A stretch of 64,000 nt of DNA from NCBI RefSeq assembly GCF_031432425.1, contig NZ_JAVKPH010000022.1, positions 5,403 through 69,402 of the forward strand. Direction: 5' to 3'. Below the pieces are notes generated by a model that saw only the letters and a program-made list of their open reading frames with translations, was not told the DNA's origin and ran no database searches. Below, one piece after another: positions 42,549 to 51,858 of the stretch; position 1 is the stretch's first letter, and each line of letters opens with the position of its first letter. A program made the translations under genes and the position numbers. Origin of the DNA: Ruixingdingia sedimenti (GTDB lineage: Bacteria; Pseudomonadota; Alphaproteobacteria; Rhodobacterales; Rhodobacteraceae).

Positions 42549-43523
42549 ATGAAGCGCATGTTCCTGATCACCGCCGCTGCCGCCGCCTTCGCCTTCGGCG
42601 CGGTTTCGGCCCGGGCGGCCGAGGAGGTCACCTATCTCTTCCCCGCGCCGGATTTCCTGCCCGCCTTCGCGCCGTTCCAGCTTGCCAAGGCCAAGGGCTA
42701 TTTCGACGAGGCCGGGCTCGACGTCACCTTCCGCGTCGGCAAGGGCGGGGCGGATGTCGCGACCCAGGTCGCCGCCGGCAACGCCGATCTGGGCGGCGGC
42801 ATCGGCGACACGTCGATCATCGTGCGGGCCAACGGCCTCGAGGTGCGCGGCGTGGCCCTGCTGGGCGGGCGCGGGCTGACGCAGCTGGCCTGGCGCAAGG
42901 ACAGCGGCATCACCGGGCCCGAGGGTTTCAAGGGCAAGTCGGTGGGCGTGCTCGCGTTCCAGGATACCACCTATTACAACCTGCTGGGCGTGCTGGCCTC
43001 GGTCGGGCTCGGCAAGGACGACGCCAATATCCAGGCGGTCGGGCCGGGCGGCATCATCCAGCTGATGATCGCGGGCCAGCTCGACGCGATGTCGGGCGTG
43101 CCGGAATGGATCGCGGCCGTGCAGGGTGCGGGCGTCGAGGTCGAACAGGTTCCGGTCGATACCGTCTTTCCGGCGATGGCGCAGGCGATCATCGCCTCGG
43201 ACAGGTCCATCGCCGAACGTCCCGAAGTGGTCGGCGGCTTCGTCAAGGCGGTCCTGCGCGGCGTGGCCGACATCCAGGCCGATCCGGCGCAGGCCGCGAA
43301 GGATTTCGTCGCCGCCGTGCCGCAGCATGCCGGCAAGGAGGCCGAGGTGGAGGCGATCCTGACCGCCTATGCCGAAAAGGTCTATCCCGCGGCGGAAGGC
43401 CAGCCGCTGGGCACCTTCGATCCCGCGCGGATCAAGGCGGTGCAGGATTTCTACATTCAGCAGGGCATCGTCCAGACCGCCGTGCCGGTCGAGGACCTCT
43501 ATACCAACGAGTTCGCCCGATGA
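42549..43523 (+). CDS. ABC substrate-binding protein, SsuA/THI5-like
   Basis: A 324-residue periplasmic binding protein with signal peptide (AAAFAFGAVSARA, cleavage near residue 22) and the SsuA/NMT1 features LAKAKGYFDEAGLDV and AGNADLGGGIGD. This family binds sulfonates, phthalates, pyrimidines and other small anions, so the substrate cannot be named. The ATG of the permease overlaps its stop by four bases. Confidence 0.9.
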   Translation: MKRMFLITAAAAAFAFGAVSARAAEEVTYLFPAPDFLPAFAPFQLAKAKGYFDEAGLDVTFRVGKGGADVATQVAAGNADLGGGIGDTSIIVRANGLEVRGVALLGGRGLTQLAWRKDSGITGPEGFKGKSVGVLAFQDTTYYNLLGVLASVGLGKDDANIQAVGPGGIIQLMIAGQLDAMSGVPEWIAAVQGAGVEVEQVPVDTVFPAMAQAIIASDRSIAERPEVVGGFVKAVLRGVADIQADPAQAAKDFVAAVPQHAGKEAEVEAILTAYAEKVYPAAEGQPLGTFDPARIKAVQDFYIQQGIVQTAVPVEDLYTNEFAR

Positions 43524-44338
43524 GCAGCGCCACCACCACGGCGCCCGCCGGGGCGCCCGCGAGGGCGAAGGTGCGCGCGCCGCGCACCGCGCTTTATGCG
43601 AGCCTCGCGCTGCTTGTCGTGGTGCTGGCCGCCTGGCAGGTGCTGCCCACCTATTTCGGGGTGCCGAAATACATCATCCCGACGCTTTCGGACAGCATCG
43701 CCGAATTCGGCCGCATGTGGCGCAGCGAGGGCCTGCTGCGCCATACCGCCTCGACCGCGCTCTATACGGTGCTGGGCTTTGCCATCGGCAGCGCGCTGGG
43801 GGCGGTGCTGGGCTATCTTCTGGGCATGTCGAGGTTCTGGGAAGAGGTGCTCTCGCCCTATATCCTCGCGCTCCAGATCGCGCCCAAGGTCGCCTTCGCG
43901 CCGCTGTTCATCATGTGGTTCGGCTACAATGCGATGCCCAAGCTGCTGGTCACGGTGCTGATCGTGTTCTTCCCGGTGCTGGTCAACGTGTTGCAGGCCA
44001 TGCGCACGGTGGACCGCGACCTGGTGAACCTCGCCCGCGCCTACAACCTGTCGCGTTGGGGGATCTTCCGCAAGGTCGAGATGCCCTCGACCCTGCCGAA
44101 CCTGATGGCGGGGCTGCGCATCGCCTCTACCCTCGCGGTGATCGGCGTCACGGTGGGCGAGCTTGTCGGCGGCAACACCGGCCTCGGCTTCCTGATCTCC
44201 TACGGCGGCGGGCAGGCGAATGCGGCGATGGTGTTCAACGCGATCATCCTGCTGACCGTCATCGGCTTCCTGCTCTATTCCGCGCTGGTCCGGGCCGAAA
44301 CCCGCCTGCTGCATTACCTGCCGAAGGCCCAGTACTGA
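43520..44338 (+). CDS. ABC permease, SsuC/TauC type
   Basis: A 272-residue inner-membrane permease with about six hydrophobic segments. The cytoplasmic loop RAYNLSRWGIFRKVEMPSTLPNLMAGLRIA is the EAA motif typical of nitrate/taurine permeases. Start is the ATG in the ATGA overlap with the binding protein. Confidence 0.92.
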   Translation: MSSATTTAPAGAPARAKVRAPRTALYASLALLVVVLAAWQVLPTYFGVPKYIIPTLSDSIAEFGRMWRSEGLLRHTASTALYTVLGFAIGSALGAVLGYLLGMSRFWEEVLSPYILALQIAPKVAFAPLFIMWFGYNAMPKLLVTVLIVFFPVLVNVLQAMRTVDRDLVNLARAYNLSRWGIFRKVEMPSTLPNLMAGLRIASTLAVIGVTVGELVGGNTGLGFLISYGGGQANAAMVFNAIILLTVIGFLLYSALVRAETRLLHYLPKAQY

Positions 44339-44374
44339 GCCTTCCTTCCCATCCCAAGCAACTGAGGAGGCATC

Positions 44375-44941
44375 ATGTCTGCCGCACCGATGAAATTCCC
44401 CTCGATCGAACCCGATGATGTCGTGATCCCCGAGGGCAAGTCCCTGGGCGACTGGATCGAAAGCCGGACCGCCCGCTATGCCACCCGCACGCTCGACTGG
44501 GACGCGCTGAAATTCCAGGCCGACTACGACCCGATCTACCGCCGCGCGCAGATGCGCTACATCGGCACCGGCGCGACCGGCGTGACCGACGACGAGAACG
44601 TGATCCCCTCGGAACATTTCACCTTCTCGACGATGGTCCTGCCCGCCGGCTGCGAGGGCCCGCTGCACATCCACCGCGACGCCGAAGAGGTGTTCTTCAT
44701 CCTCAAGGGCCACAAGGTCCGCTTCTTCATCGAACACAAGGGCCAGGTGGTGGAAACCGTCCTGACCGAACGCGACATGGTATCGGTGCCGCCCGGGGTC
44801 TATCGCGGTCTGCGCAACGAGGGCATCGAGGAGGCGCTGATGTGCGTCATCATCGGCAACCCCAAGCCGGTCACGCCGACCTATCCCGAAGACCACCCGG
44901 TTTCCAAGCTCAAGCGCGACAAGAAACCGGCCGCCGCCTGA
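44375..44941 (+). CDS. Cupin-domain protein
   Basis: A 188-residue single-domain cupin. Motif 1 is GPLHIHRDAEEVFFILKGHKVRF (His, His, Glu visible) and motif 2 VPPGVYRGLRNEG, in which the usual His is replaced by Arg. Metal binding is therefore plausible through motif 1. Cupins in aromatic operons may be small dioxygenases, isomerases or accessory folds. GAGGAGG precedes the ATG. It sits between the importer and the Rieske oxygenase. Confidence 0.8.
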   Translation: MSAAPMKFPSIEPDDVVIPEGKSLGDWIESRTARYATRTLDWDALKFQADYDPIYRRAQMRYIGTGATGVTDDENVIPSEHFTFSTMVLPAGCEGPLHIHRDAEEVFFILKGHKVRFFIEHKGQVVETVLTERDMVSVPPGVYRGLRNEGIEEALMCVIIGNPKPVTPTYPEDHPVSKLKRDKKPAAA

Positions 44942-45011
44942 CACCGCAGCGGGGCGCCCGTGCGTGCGCGCCCCGCCATTCCAGGACCGACGTGACGCCC
45001 GGAGGACAGCC

Positions 45012-46055
45012 ATGACAGCCATCGACAAGAAAACGCTGATCGAAGAACGCGTGAACACCGGCCTTCTGGGCCAATGGTATCCCGTCGCCAAGTCGGTCGA
45101 GGTGAAAGGCACCCGGCCGCACGGCGTCAAGGCGCTCGGGCAGAAGCTCGTGCTGTGGCGCGACGGATCGGGCAAGATCCGCTGCATCGAGGATTTCTGC
45201 CCCCACCGCGGCGCGCCGCTGTCCTATGGCGAGATCCACGAGGGCAATATCGGCTGCCGCTACCACGGCGTCGTCGTCGATGGCGAGGGCGTGGTGGTCC
45301 GGGTGCCGGCGATGCCCGAATGCGCGCTGGAGGGCCGCAAGGCGCTGACTTCCTTCGAGGTGACGGAATCGAACGACGCGGTTTTCGTCTATTTCCCCTC
45401 GGTCGAACAGCCGAAGGCGCCGGAACTGGTGATGCCGAGGGAACTGCGGTCCGACGCCTGGACGGGGTTCCTGTGCACCTCGGTCTGGGAAACCAACTAC
45501 CGCTATGCGCTCGACAACCTCGCCGACCCGATGCACGGCTGCTACCTGCATTCGGAAAGCTTCACGCTCGCCTACGGGTCCAAGCAGGATCTGATGAAGC
45601 TGGACAAGACCGAACACGGCTTCCACATCAGCCGCGTGGGGCAGGCGGGCGAGAACTTCGACTGGTCGGAATTCGAGGTCCACGCGGGCAACATGTTCTG
45701 CTTCCTCGACATTCCCTATCCGCCGGCGGCGGGTCCGGGCGGGTTCATGCGCATCATTGGCTTCGTGCTGCCCATCGACGAACGCAGCTGCAAGGTCTTT
45801 TTCTGGCGCATGCGCGAGGTGTCGGGCTTTGCCCGCGACAGCTGGCGCTTTCTCTACCGGGCGAAGCTGGAACAGAACCACTGGAACGTTCTGGAACAGG
45901 ACCGCGTGATGCTGGAAGGCATGCCCGACGATGCCCGCAAGCGCGAGATGCTCTATCAGCACGACATCGGCGTCAGCCGCATCCGCCAGATCCTGACGCG
46001 GGCCGCCAAGTCGCAGATCGAGGCCGAACTCGCCCGCGCGCAGGCGGCAGAGTGA
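45012..46055 (+). CDS. Rieske non-heme iron oxygenase, alpha subunit
   Basis: A 347-residue oxygenase component. The Rieske [2Fe-2S] centre is bound by Cys63, His65 (CPHRG) and Cys82, His85 (CRYHG). The mononuclear iron site is visible as DNLADPMHGCYLH, with the bridging Asp and two His. No beta subunit gene follows, so it is probably an alpha-only oxygenase of the phthalate/vanillate-demethylase (VanA-like) type, acting by hydroxylation or O-/N-demethylation. Electron supply is likely from the reductase and flavodoxin at 53358-55057. GGAGGA lies upstream of the ATG at 45012. Confidence 0.9.
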   Translation: MTAIDKKTLIEERVNTGLLGQWYPVAKSVEVKGTRPHGVKALGQKLVLWRDGSGKIRCIEDFCPHRGAPLSYGEIHEGNIGCRYHGVVVDGEGVVVRVPAMPECALEGRKALTSFEVTESNDAVFVYFPSVEQPKAPELVMPRELRSDAWTGFLCTSVWETNYRYALDNLADPMHGCYLHSESFTLAYGSKQDLMKLDKTEHGFHISRVGQAGENFDWSEFEVHAGNMFCFLDIPYPPAAGPGGFMRIIGFVLPIDERSCKVFFWRMREVSGFARDSWRFLYRAKLEQNHWNVLEQDRVMLEGMPDDARKREMLYQHDIGVSRIRQILTRAAKSQIEAELARAQAAE

Positions 46056-46792
46056 TGCTGACGGGCCGCAACATTCTGGTGACGGGCGCCGCGCGCGGCC
46101 TTGGGGCCGAGATCGCCCGCGGCCTTTCCGCCCATGGCGCGGCCCTGATCCTCGCCGATATCGACGAGGACGCGGGCCGGGCGACGGCGCGGGCGCTCGG
46201 GGCGGAATTCGTCCCGGTGGACCTGGCCGAGCCCGGGTCGATCGCCGCGCTGGCGGATGCGGCGGGCCGGGCGGCGGGGGGCAGGCTGCACGGGCTGGTC
46301 AACAACGGCGCCGTCGCCACCGGCATCGGCGGCGTTCCCTTCGACGGGATCGAGATCGACAGCTGGGACCGGGTGATGCAGGTCAATGTCCGCGGCACCT
46401 GGCTGATGACCCGCGCCGCGGCGCCGCTGTTGCGGGCCTCCGGTTCGGGGCGGGTGGTCAACATCGCCTCGGATACCGCGATCTGGGGGGCGCCGCGGCT
46501 TTTGTCCTATGTCGCCTCCAAGGGGGCGGTGATCGCCATGACCCGTTCGCTCGCCCGCGAGCTTGGCCCCGACCGGGTGGGGGTGACGGCGGTGGCGCCG
46601 GGCATCCTGACCACGCCCTCGACCGAATACGTCCCCGAGGCGCGGCACCGCCACTATGCCGAAGGCCGCGCCGTGCCCGGCCCCCAGACCCCGGCCGAGA
46701 TCGTGGACACCATCGCCTTCCTGCTGACCGCGGGGGCGCTGACCCTCACGGGGCAGGTTCTGCCGGTCAACAACGGCTTCGTCTTTACCTGA
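46055..46792 (+). CDS. Short-chain dehydrogenase/reductase, canonical
   Basis: A 245-residue SDR. The cofactor motif is TGAARGLG (about residues 10-17), NNGA follows, and the active site is complete with Ser in NIAS and SYVASK. NAD is slightly favoured by an Asp after beta-2 (LILADIDED). The one-base overlap with the Rieske gene fits a role as dehydrogenase for the oxygenase product. Substrate unknown. Confidence 0.9.
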   Translation: MLTGRNILVTGAARGLGAEIARGLSAHGAALILADIDEDAGRATARALGAEFVPVDLAEPGSIAALADAAGRAAGGRLHGLVNNGAVATGIGGVPFDGIEIDSWDRVMQVNVRGTWLMTRAAAPLLRASGSGRVVNIASDTAIWGAPRLLSYVASKGAVIAMTRSLARELGPDRVGVTAVAPGILTTPSTEYVPEARHRHYAEGRAVPGPQTPAEIVDTIAFLLTAGALTLTGQVLPVNNGFVFT

Positions 46793-46800
46793 GGTCGCGC

Positions 46801-47634
46801 ATGTTCACCGCCCATATCTCCGCCGGTATCGACTACCGCGAGCGGCCCGGCAGCGGCCCGGCGCTGGTCCTGCTGCACGGCATCGGATCGAACGCCACAT
46901 CCTTCGCGGGCCTCCTGCCGCTGTTGCCGGCGGACTGGCGCGTGCTGGCCTGGAACGCACCCGGCTATGGCGGATCGGCGCCGCTCGGTTCGGACTGGCC
47001 GCTGGCCGCCGATTATGCCGGGGCGCTGGCGGGGTGGCTCGACCGGCTCGGCCTCGGGCGGGTGGTGCTGGCGGGTCATTCGCTCGGCGCGCTGATGGCC
47101 GGGGCCTTCGCGCTGGCCCATCCGGGGCGGGTGGCGCGGCTGGTGCTCGCCTCGCCCGCGCTCGGCCACGGGATTGCGCCGGGTGCGCCGCTGCCGCCCG
47201 CGGCGCAGGGGCGGATCGACGATCTCGCGCGGCTCGGCCCCGCCGCCTTCGCCCGCGCCCGCGCCCCGGCGCTGATCTGCGGGGCGGCGGCGAACCCCGC
47301 GCTGGTCGCCGCGGTGGAAACGGGCATGGCCTGCGTCCGCAACCCCGGCTATGCGCAGGCGGTGCGCATGCTGGCCGCCGGCCGGCTGGTCGAGGACGCG
47401 GCCCGCCTTGCGGTGCCCACAGAGGTCGTCACCGGCGCCGAGGATGCCGTCACCCCGCCAGAGGGCGCGCGCCGCCTGCACGCCGCCATTCCGCCCGCCC
47501 ACCGCGGGCCGCTGATCGAGGTGCCCGCCACGGGGCACGCGCTTTACACCCAGGCCCCCCTCGCCTTTGCCGAGGTGCTGGCCCGCCCTGCAACGCCGGA
47601 CACCGGAACCGGGAAAAAGGAGCAAGCGACATGA
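46801..47634 (+). CDS. Alpha/beta hydrolase
   Basis: A 277-residue alpha/beta hydrolase. The oxyanion motif is LLHGIGSNATSF, the nucleophile Ser is in AGHSLGALMAG, with Asp in VVTGAEDAVTP and His in ATGHALYTQ. Position before an extradiol-type protein suggests a C-C hydrolase acting on a ring-fission product, though an esterase is equally possible. The last four bases overlap the next gene. Confidence 0.88.
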   Translation: MFTAHISAGIDYRERPGSGPALVLLHGIGSNATSFAGLLPLLPADWRVLAWNAPGYGGSAPLGSDWPLAADYAGALAGWLDRLGLGRVVLAGHSLGALMAGAFALAHPGRVARLVLASPALGHGIAPGAPLPPAAQGRIDDLARLGPAAFARARAPALICGAAANPALVAAVETGMACVRNPGYAQAVRMLAAGRLVEDAARLAVPTEVVTGAEDAVTPPEGARRLHAAIPPAHRGPLIEVPATGHALYTQAPLAFAEVLARPATPDTGTGKKEQAT

Positions 47635-48545
47635 CCGAGACCGTCCGTGTCGGATCGCTGCGCGGCATCATGATGCGCGGCCCCGGCGTCAGCGCCACAC
47701 TGCCCTTCTACGAGGATATGTGGGGCCTCAGCCTGTCCCATGCCGAGGACGGCCTCGCGCTGTTGCGCGGCACGGGGACGGAACCCTTCCTCTACGGCCT
47801 CAAGGACGGCCCCGTGTTCGGCATCGAATATGTCCATTTCGCCATGCCCGACCGCGCCGCGATGGATGCGCTGCATGCCCAGATCATCGCCCGCGGCCAC
47901 CGGCCGGTTTCCGCTCCGGGGCCGTTCGACGACTGGGTGGGCGGCTACGGGTTCGAGATGCTCGACCCCGACGACCGCCGCCTGCGGTTCCGCACCGAGG
48001 GCCGCAGGGTCGAGGACCAGAACGATTGGGCCAAGCCCCGCAAGGTCAGCCATGTCGTGCTGAACACCCCCGATCTGGAGGGGGTGCAGAAGTTCTACGA
48101 GGATGTCCTGGGGTTCCGCACCTCGGATTATTCGGCCGACCAGATGGTCTTTCTGCGCTGCAATTCCGACCACCATTCCATCGCGCTGGTGCGCGGCAAT
48201 TACCCTTCGGTCAACCATGTCGCCTTCGAGATGCCGACGCTGGACGAATTCATGCGCGGCATCGGCCGGATGCGGCAGAAGGGCCATGTCCCCACCTGGG
48301 GCCCCGGCCGCCACGGCCCCGGCAACAACCCCTTCGCCTATTTCGTCTCGCCCTCGGGTTTCGTGATCGAGTTCACGTCCGAATTGCAGCAGATCGACGA
48401 GGCGACGCACGAACCGAAGGTCTGGTCGCGCACCGACCCCGAGGCGATGGACCGCTGGATGACGGCGGGCCCGCCCACCCCGGCGCAGCGCGCGGTGATG
48501 CAGGGCCGGCCCGACCCGGGCTTTCCCGAACTGAGGGCGAAGTGA
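47631..48545 (+). CDS. VOC-family extradiol-type dioxygenase
   Basis: A 304-residue two-domain vicinal-oxygen-chelate protein. The second domain keeps the type I extradiol ligands His141 (SHVVLNTPDL), His196 (NHVAFEMPT) and Glu247 (GFVIEFTSE), as in BphC/catechol 2,3-dioxygenases. The first domain (RGIMMRGPGVSATLPFYEDMWGL) looks non-catalytic. It probably cleaves a dihydroxylated aromatic ring made by the Rieske enzyme or the flavin monooxygenase (inference). ATGA overlap with the hydrolase decides the start. Confidence 0.85.
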   Translation: MTETVRVGSLRGIMMRGPGVSATLPFYEDMWGLSLSHAEDGLALLRGTGTEPFLYGLKDGPVFGIEYVHFAMPDRAAMDALHAQIIARGHRPVSAPGPFDDWVGGYGFEMLDPDDRRLRFRTEGRRVEDQNDWAKPRKVSHVVLNTPDLEGVQKFYEDVLGFRTSDYSADQMVFLRCNSDHHSIALVRGNYPSVNHVAFEMPTLDEFMRGIGRMRQKGHVPTWGPGRHGPGNNPFAYFVSPSGFVIEFTSELQQIDEATHEPKVWSRTDPEAMDRWMTAGPPTPAQRAVMQGRPDPGFPELRAK

Positions 48546-49333
48546 TGGACTACGGCTATCGGGGAAAGGTCGCGGTCGTCACCGGCGGTTCTTCCGGCAT
48601 CGGGCTGGCCACCGTGCGGTTGCTGCTGGACCAGGGGGCGAAGGTCGCCTTCTGCGCCCGCAACGAGGGGCGGTTGCAGGATGTGGCCCATCTGCTGACC
48701 CGCGACCATGGCGAGGACCGGGTGTTCGCCCGCGCGCTGTCGGTGCTCGACCGCGATGCCGTGGGCGCCTTCGCCGCCGAGGTGGCGGCGCGGTTCGGCG
48801 GCTGCGACCTGCTGGTCAACAACGCGGGGCAGGGCCGGGTGTCCACCTTCGCGGATACCGGCGACGACGACTGGCGCGCGGAATACGACCTGAAGCTGTT
48901 CAGCCAGATCCATCCGATCCGCGCTTTCCTGCCGTCCCTGCGCCAAAGCCGCGGCGCCATCGTCGCCGTCAACTCGCTTCTCGCCTATCAGCCCGAACCG
49001 CACATGGTCTGCACCTCTTCGGCGCGGGCGGGGGTGCAGAACCTGCTCAAGTCCCTGAGCGTCGAATTCGCGCCCGAGGTGCGGGTGAATTCGGTCCTGC
49101 TCGGCCTCGTGGAATCGGGCCAGTGGACCCGCCGCTTCGCCGAACGCGAGGACCAGAGCCAGAGCCGCGCCGAATGGTACGGCAACCTGGCGGCGAAGAA
49201 GGGCATTCCGCTCGGCCGTCTCGGCGACCCGGCAGAGGCCGCCGCCGCCATCGCCTTTCTCGGCTCCAGAGCCGCCAGCTACATCACCGGTGCCCAGCTC
49301 GACGTGTCGGGCGGCCTGGCCCGCCATATCTGA
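48545..49333 (+). CDS. Atypical short-chain dehydrogenase lacking the Tyr/Lys pair
   Basis: A 262-residue SDR with a normal cofactor motif (TGGSSGIG, residues about 14-21) and NNAG. The catalytic Ser is present at residue 144, but the Tyr thirteen residues on is Thr157 (CTSSARAG) and the Lys is Arg161. The canonical SDR earlier in the same operon has Tyr and Lys at the same spacing, so this is not a misalignment. It may use another mechanism, act in reverse, or be a binding protein. The TGATG overlap sets the start. Confidence 0.85.
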   Translation: MDYGYRGKVAVVTGGSSGIGLATVRLLLDQGAKVAFCARNEGRLQDVAHLLTRDHGEDRVFARALSVLDRDAVGAFAAEVAARFGGCDLLVNNAGQGRVSTFADTGDDDWRAEYDLKLFSQIHPIRAFLPSLRQSRGAIVAVNSLLAYQPEPHMVCTSSARAGVQNLLKSLSVEFAPEVRVNSVLLGLVESGQWTRRFAEREDQSQSRAEWYGNLAAKKGIPLGRLGDPAEAAAAIAFLGSRAASYITGAQLDVSGGLARHI

Positions 49334-49343
49334 GGGATCCCCC

Positions 49344-51026
49344 ATGCTTCTCGCCCCCATCGACGAGACCGAGACCGCCACCGAGACCGTCGGCGACTTC
49401 ATCGCCCGCTACCTTGCGGAAATCGGCGTCAGGACGATCTTCGGCGTCATCTCGATCCACAACATGCCGATCCTCGACGCCGTGGCCCGGCAGGGCCGCA
49501 TCCGCTTTGTCCCCGCGCGGGGCGAGGCGGGGGCGATGAACATGGCCGATGCCTATGCCCGCGTCACCGGGGGGCTCGGCGTCTGCATGACCTCGACCGG
49601 CACCGCCGCGGGCAATGCCGCGGGCGCCCAGGCCGAGGCACTGACCGCAGGTTCGCCCGTGCTGCACATCACCACCCAGGTGGATCTGGAATTCGCCGAC
49701 CGCGACCGCGCCGCCATCCACGACGTGCCCCGCCAGCCGGAAATGCTGCGCGGCGTGTCCAAGGCCGTGTTCCGCATGTGGGATGCGAACGGCGCCATCG
49801 GCGCGCTGACCGCCGCCGTTTCGGCCGCGCTGTCCGCCCCGGCGGGGCCGGTCAGCCTGGAAATCCCGGTGGACGTGCAGCGCACGACCGCGCGCGGCGC
49901 GACACGCATCCATGCGCCCCGCCCGACCCGGCCGACCGCCCCCGATGCCGTCATCGACGAGATCGCCGAACTGGTCCGTCAGGCCCGCAGGCCGCTTTTG
50001 TGGCTGGGCGGGGGCGCGCGCGGCGCGGGGGCGGAGGCGGCCGAACTTCTGCGCCGGGGCTTCGGCGTCGTCACCTCGACCAACGGCCGCGCCATCGTGT
50101 CCGAGGAAGAGCCCGGCAACCTCGGCGCCTTCAACATGACGCCCGAGGCGGCGGAGCTTTACGCGACCTGCGATCTGATGATCGTCGCGGGGTCGCGCCT
50201 GCGCGGCAACGAGACGCGCAACAACCAGATGCCGTTGCCGCGCCGGCTGATCCAGATCGACGCCGATGCGGCGCAGGGCGGACGCAACTATCCGGTCGAG
50301 ATCTTCGCCCATGGCGATGCCGCCGACAGCCTGCGCCGCCTGCTGGACCGGCTGCCCGCGCGGCTCGACACCGATCCGGACCTGCCCTTCGACATCGCCC
50401 GCACCCGGGTGCTGTCCGAGGGCCGGATGCGCGACCAGCTGGGCCCCTACGGCGCCGTGGCCGATGCGCTGGCCGAACGGGTCGCGGCGGGCCGCCACCC
50501 CTGGGTGCGCGATGTGACGATCTCGAACTCGACCTTCGGCAACCGCTATGTCCGTATCGCGGAACCGCGCCATGGTGTGCATGCGCTCGGCGGCGGGATC
50601 GGGCAGGGGGTGGCGATGGGCATCGGCGCGGCCTTGGGGGGCGAGGCCAAGGCGATCACGCTGCTCGGCGATGGCGGCACGATGCTGGGCCTGGCAGAGA
50701 TGATCACCGCGGTGGATGAAAACGCTCCGGTCGTCTACGTGCTGATGAACGATCAGGCCTATGGCGTGATCCAGAACATCCAGGATGCGCAATACGACAG
50801 CCGCCGGCATTATTCCAAGATCGCCGTCCCGGATTTCGCCGGTTTCTGCCGGTCCATCGGGATGCCCCATGCCGTGGTGCGCGATGTCGCGGATTTCCCG
50901 GCGGCGCTGGATGCGGCGCTGGCGGCCGCGGGGCCGCAGGTGGTCGAGGTGGACATGATCGCCATCGGCCCCTTCGCCCAGTCCTTTTCCGGCCCGCCCG
51001 CCGGGGCCGCGGGCAACAAGGTCTGA
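49344..51026 (+). CDS. Thiamine-diphosphate-dependent enzyme
   Basis: A 560-residue member of the acetolactate synthase / benzoylformate decarboxylase superfamily. The catalytic Glu is in VPARGEAGAMNMADAYAR (about residue 54), and the ThDP/Mg motif is GDGGTMLGLAEMITAVD...VYVLMND (about 439-469). The N-terminal Pyr, central and C-terminal PP domains are all present. Likely a 2-oxo acid decarboxylase giving an aldehyde for the aldehyde dehydrogenase two genes on (inference). No FAD-synthase small subunit is present. Confidence 0.88.
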   Translation: MLLAPIDETETATETVGDFIARYLAEIGVRTIFGVISIHNMPILDAVARQGRIRFVPARGEAGAMNMADAYARVTGGLGVCMTSTGTAAGNAAGAQAEALTAGSPVLHITTQVDLEFADRDRAAIHDVPRQPEMLRGVSKAVFRMWDANGAIGALTAAVSAALSAPAGPVSLEIPVDVQRTTARGATRIHAPRPTRPTAPDAVIDEIAELVRQARRPLLWLGGGARGAGAEAAELLRRGFGVVTSTNGRAIVSEEEPGNLGAFNMTPEAAELYATCDLMIVAGSRLRGNETRNNQMPLPRRLIQIDADAAQGGRNYPVEIFAHGDAADSLRRLLDRLPARLDTDPDLPFDIARTRVLSEGRMRDQLGPYGAVADALAERVAAGRHPWVRDVTISNSTFGNRYVRIAEPRHGVHALGGGIGQGVAMGIGAALGGEAKAITLLGDGGTMLGLAEMITAVDENAPVVYVLMNDQAYGVIQNIQDAQYDSRRHYSKIAVPDFAGFCRSIGMPHAVVRDVADFPAALDAALAAAGPQVVEVDMIAIGPFAQSFSGPPAGAAGNKV

Positions 51027-51030
51027 CGCC

Positions 51031-51849
51031 ATGCGCCTGGGTCTCATCGGTTTCGGCAATATCGCCACGGCGCTTCTGGATCTTCTGGCGCGGGGCGGGC
51101 CTCTGGACCATCTGGCGGTGCTGGTGCTGCCCGGGATGGAGGCGGACGCCCGCCGCCGGCTGGAGGGCGATCTGGCCGGCGCCGCCCGCAGCCATGCCGT
51201 CGTCACGGATGCGGCCGCCCTGCTGGCCGAACGGCCGGGCCTCGTGGTCGAATGCGCGGGCCATGCGGCGGCGCAGGCCCATGTGCCCGCGGTGCTGCGC
51301 GCGGGCGTCGATGTGATCCTCGTGTCCATCGGCGCGCTGGCCGATCCGGCGCTGGAGGCCGCGCTGCGCGCCGCGGCGGCCGAAGGGGGCGCGCGGCTGG
51401 TCCTGCCGGCGGGCGCGGTCGGCGCCATCGACCTTCTGTCGGCGCTCGGCGCGGGGGGCGGGGTGAAGGTGCGCTACCGCGGCGCGAAACCGCCCGCCGC
51501 CTGGGCCGGCACGCCGGCGGCCGGGATGCTCGACCTCGGCGCGCTGACCGAGGCGCGGGTGTTCTTCACCGGCACCGCGCGCGAAGCCGCGACCGCCTAT
51601 CCCAGGAACGCGAATGTCGCCGCCACGCTGGCGCTGGCGGGGGCGGGGTTCGAGGAAACGCAGGTCGAACTGGTCGCCGATCCGGCCGCGCCCGGCAATG
51701 TGCACGAATACACCGTCGCCTCGCCGCTGGCCAACTACACGATCCGTATCGAGAACAGGCCGTCCGAGGGCAATGCCAAGACCTCGGCCACGACGATCTA
51801 CAGCGTGCTGCGCGAAATCCGCAACCGCCTCGGCCCCGTCGCCATCTGA
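51031..51849 (+). CDS. Aspartate dehydrogenase-like protein (NadX family)
   Basis: A 272-residue NAD(P)-dependent dehydrogenase. GLIGFGNIATALL is the Rossmann motif (residues 4-16), followed by ECAGHAA. The C-terminal domain carries NVHEYTVASPLANYTIRIEN with the catalytic His of aspartate dehydrogenases. NadX normally makes iminoaspartate for NAD synthesis, but no nadA or nadC is nearby. In this operon it more likely acts on an amino acid or imine derived from the substrate (inference). Confidence 0.82.
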   Translation: MRLGLIGFGNIATALLDLLARGGPLDHLAVLVLPGMEADARRRLEGDLAGAARSHAVVTDAAALLAERPGLVVECAGHAAAQAHVPAVLRAGVDVILVSIGALADPALEAALRAAAAEGGARLVLPAGAVGAIDLLSALGAGGGVKVRYRGAKPPAAWAGTPAAGMLDLGALTEARVFFTGTAREAATAYPRNANVAATLALAGAGFEETQVELVADPAAPGNVHEYTVASPLANYTIRIENRPSEGNAKTSATTIYSVLREIRNRLGPVAI

Positions 51850-51858
51850 GGGAAAGCC

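Noticed and set aside
51031..51849. NAD biosynthesis gene nadX
   Set aside because: No nadA/nadC neighbours and clear embedding in a catabolic operon.
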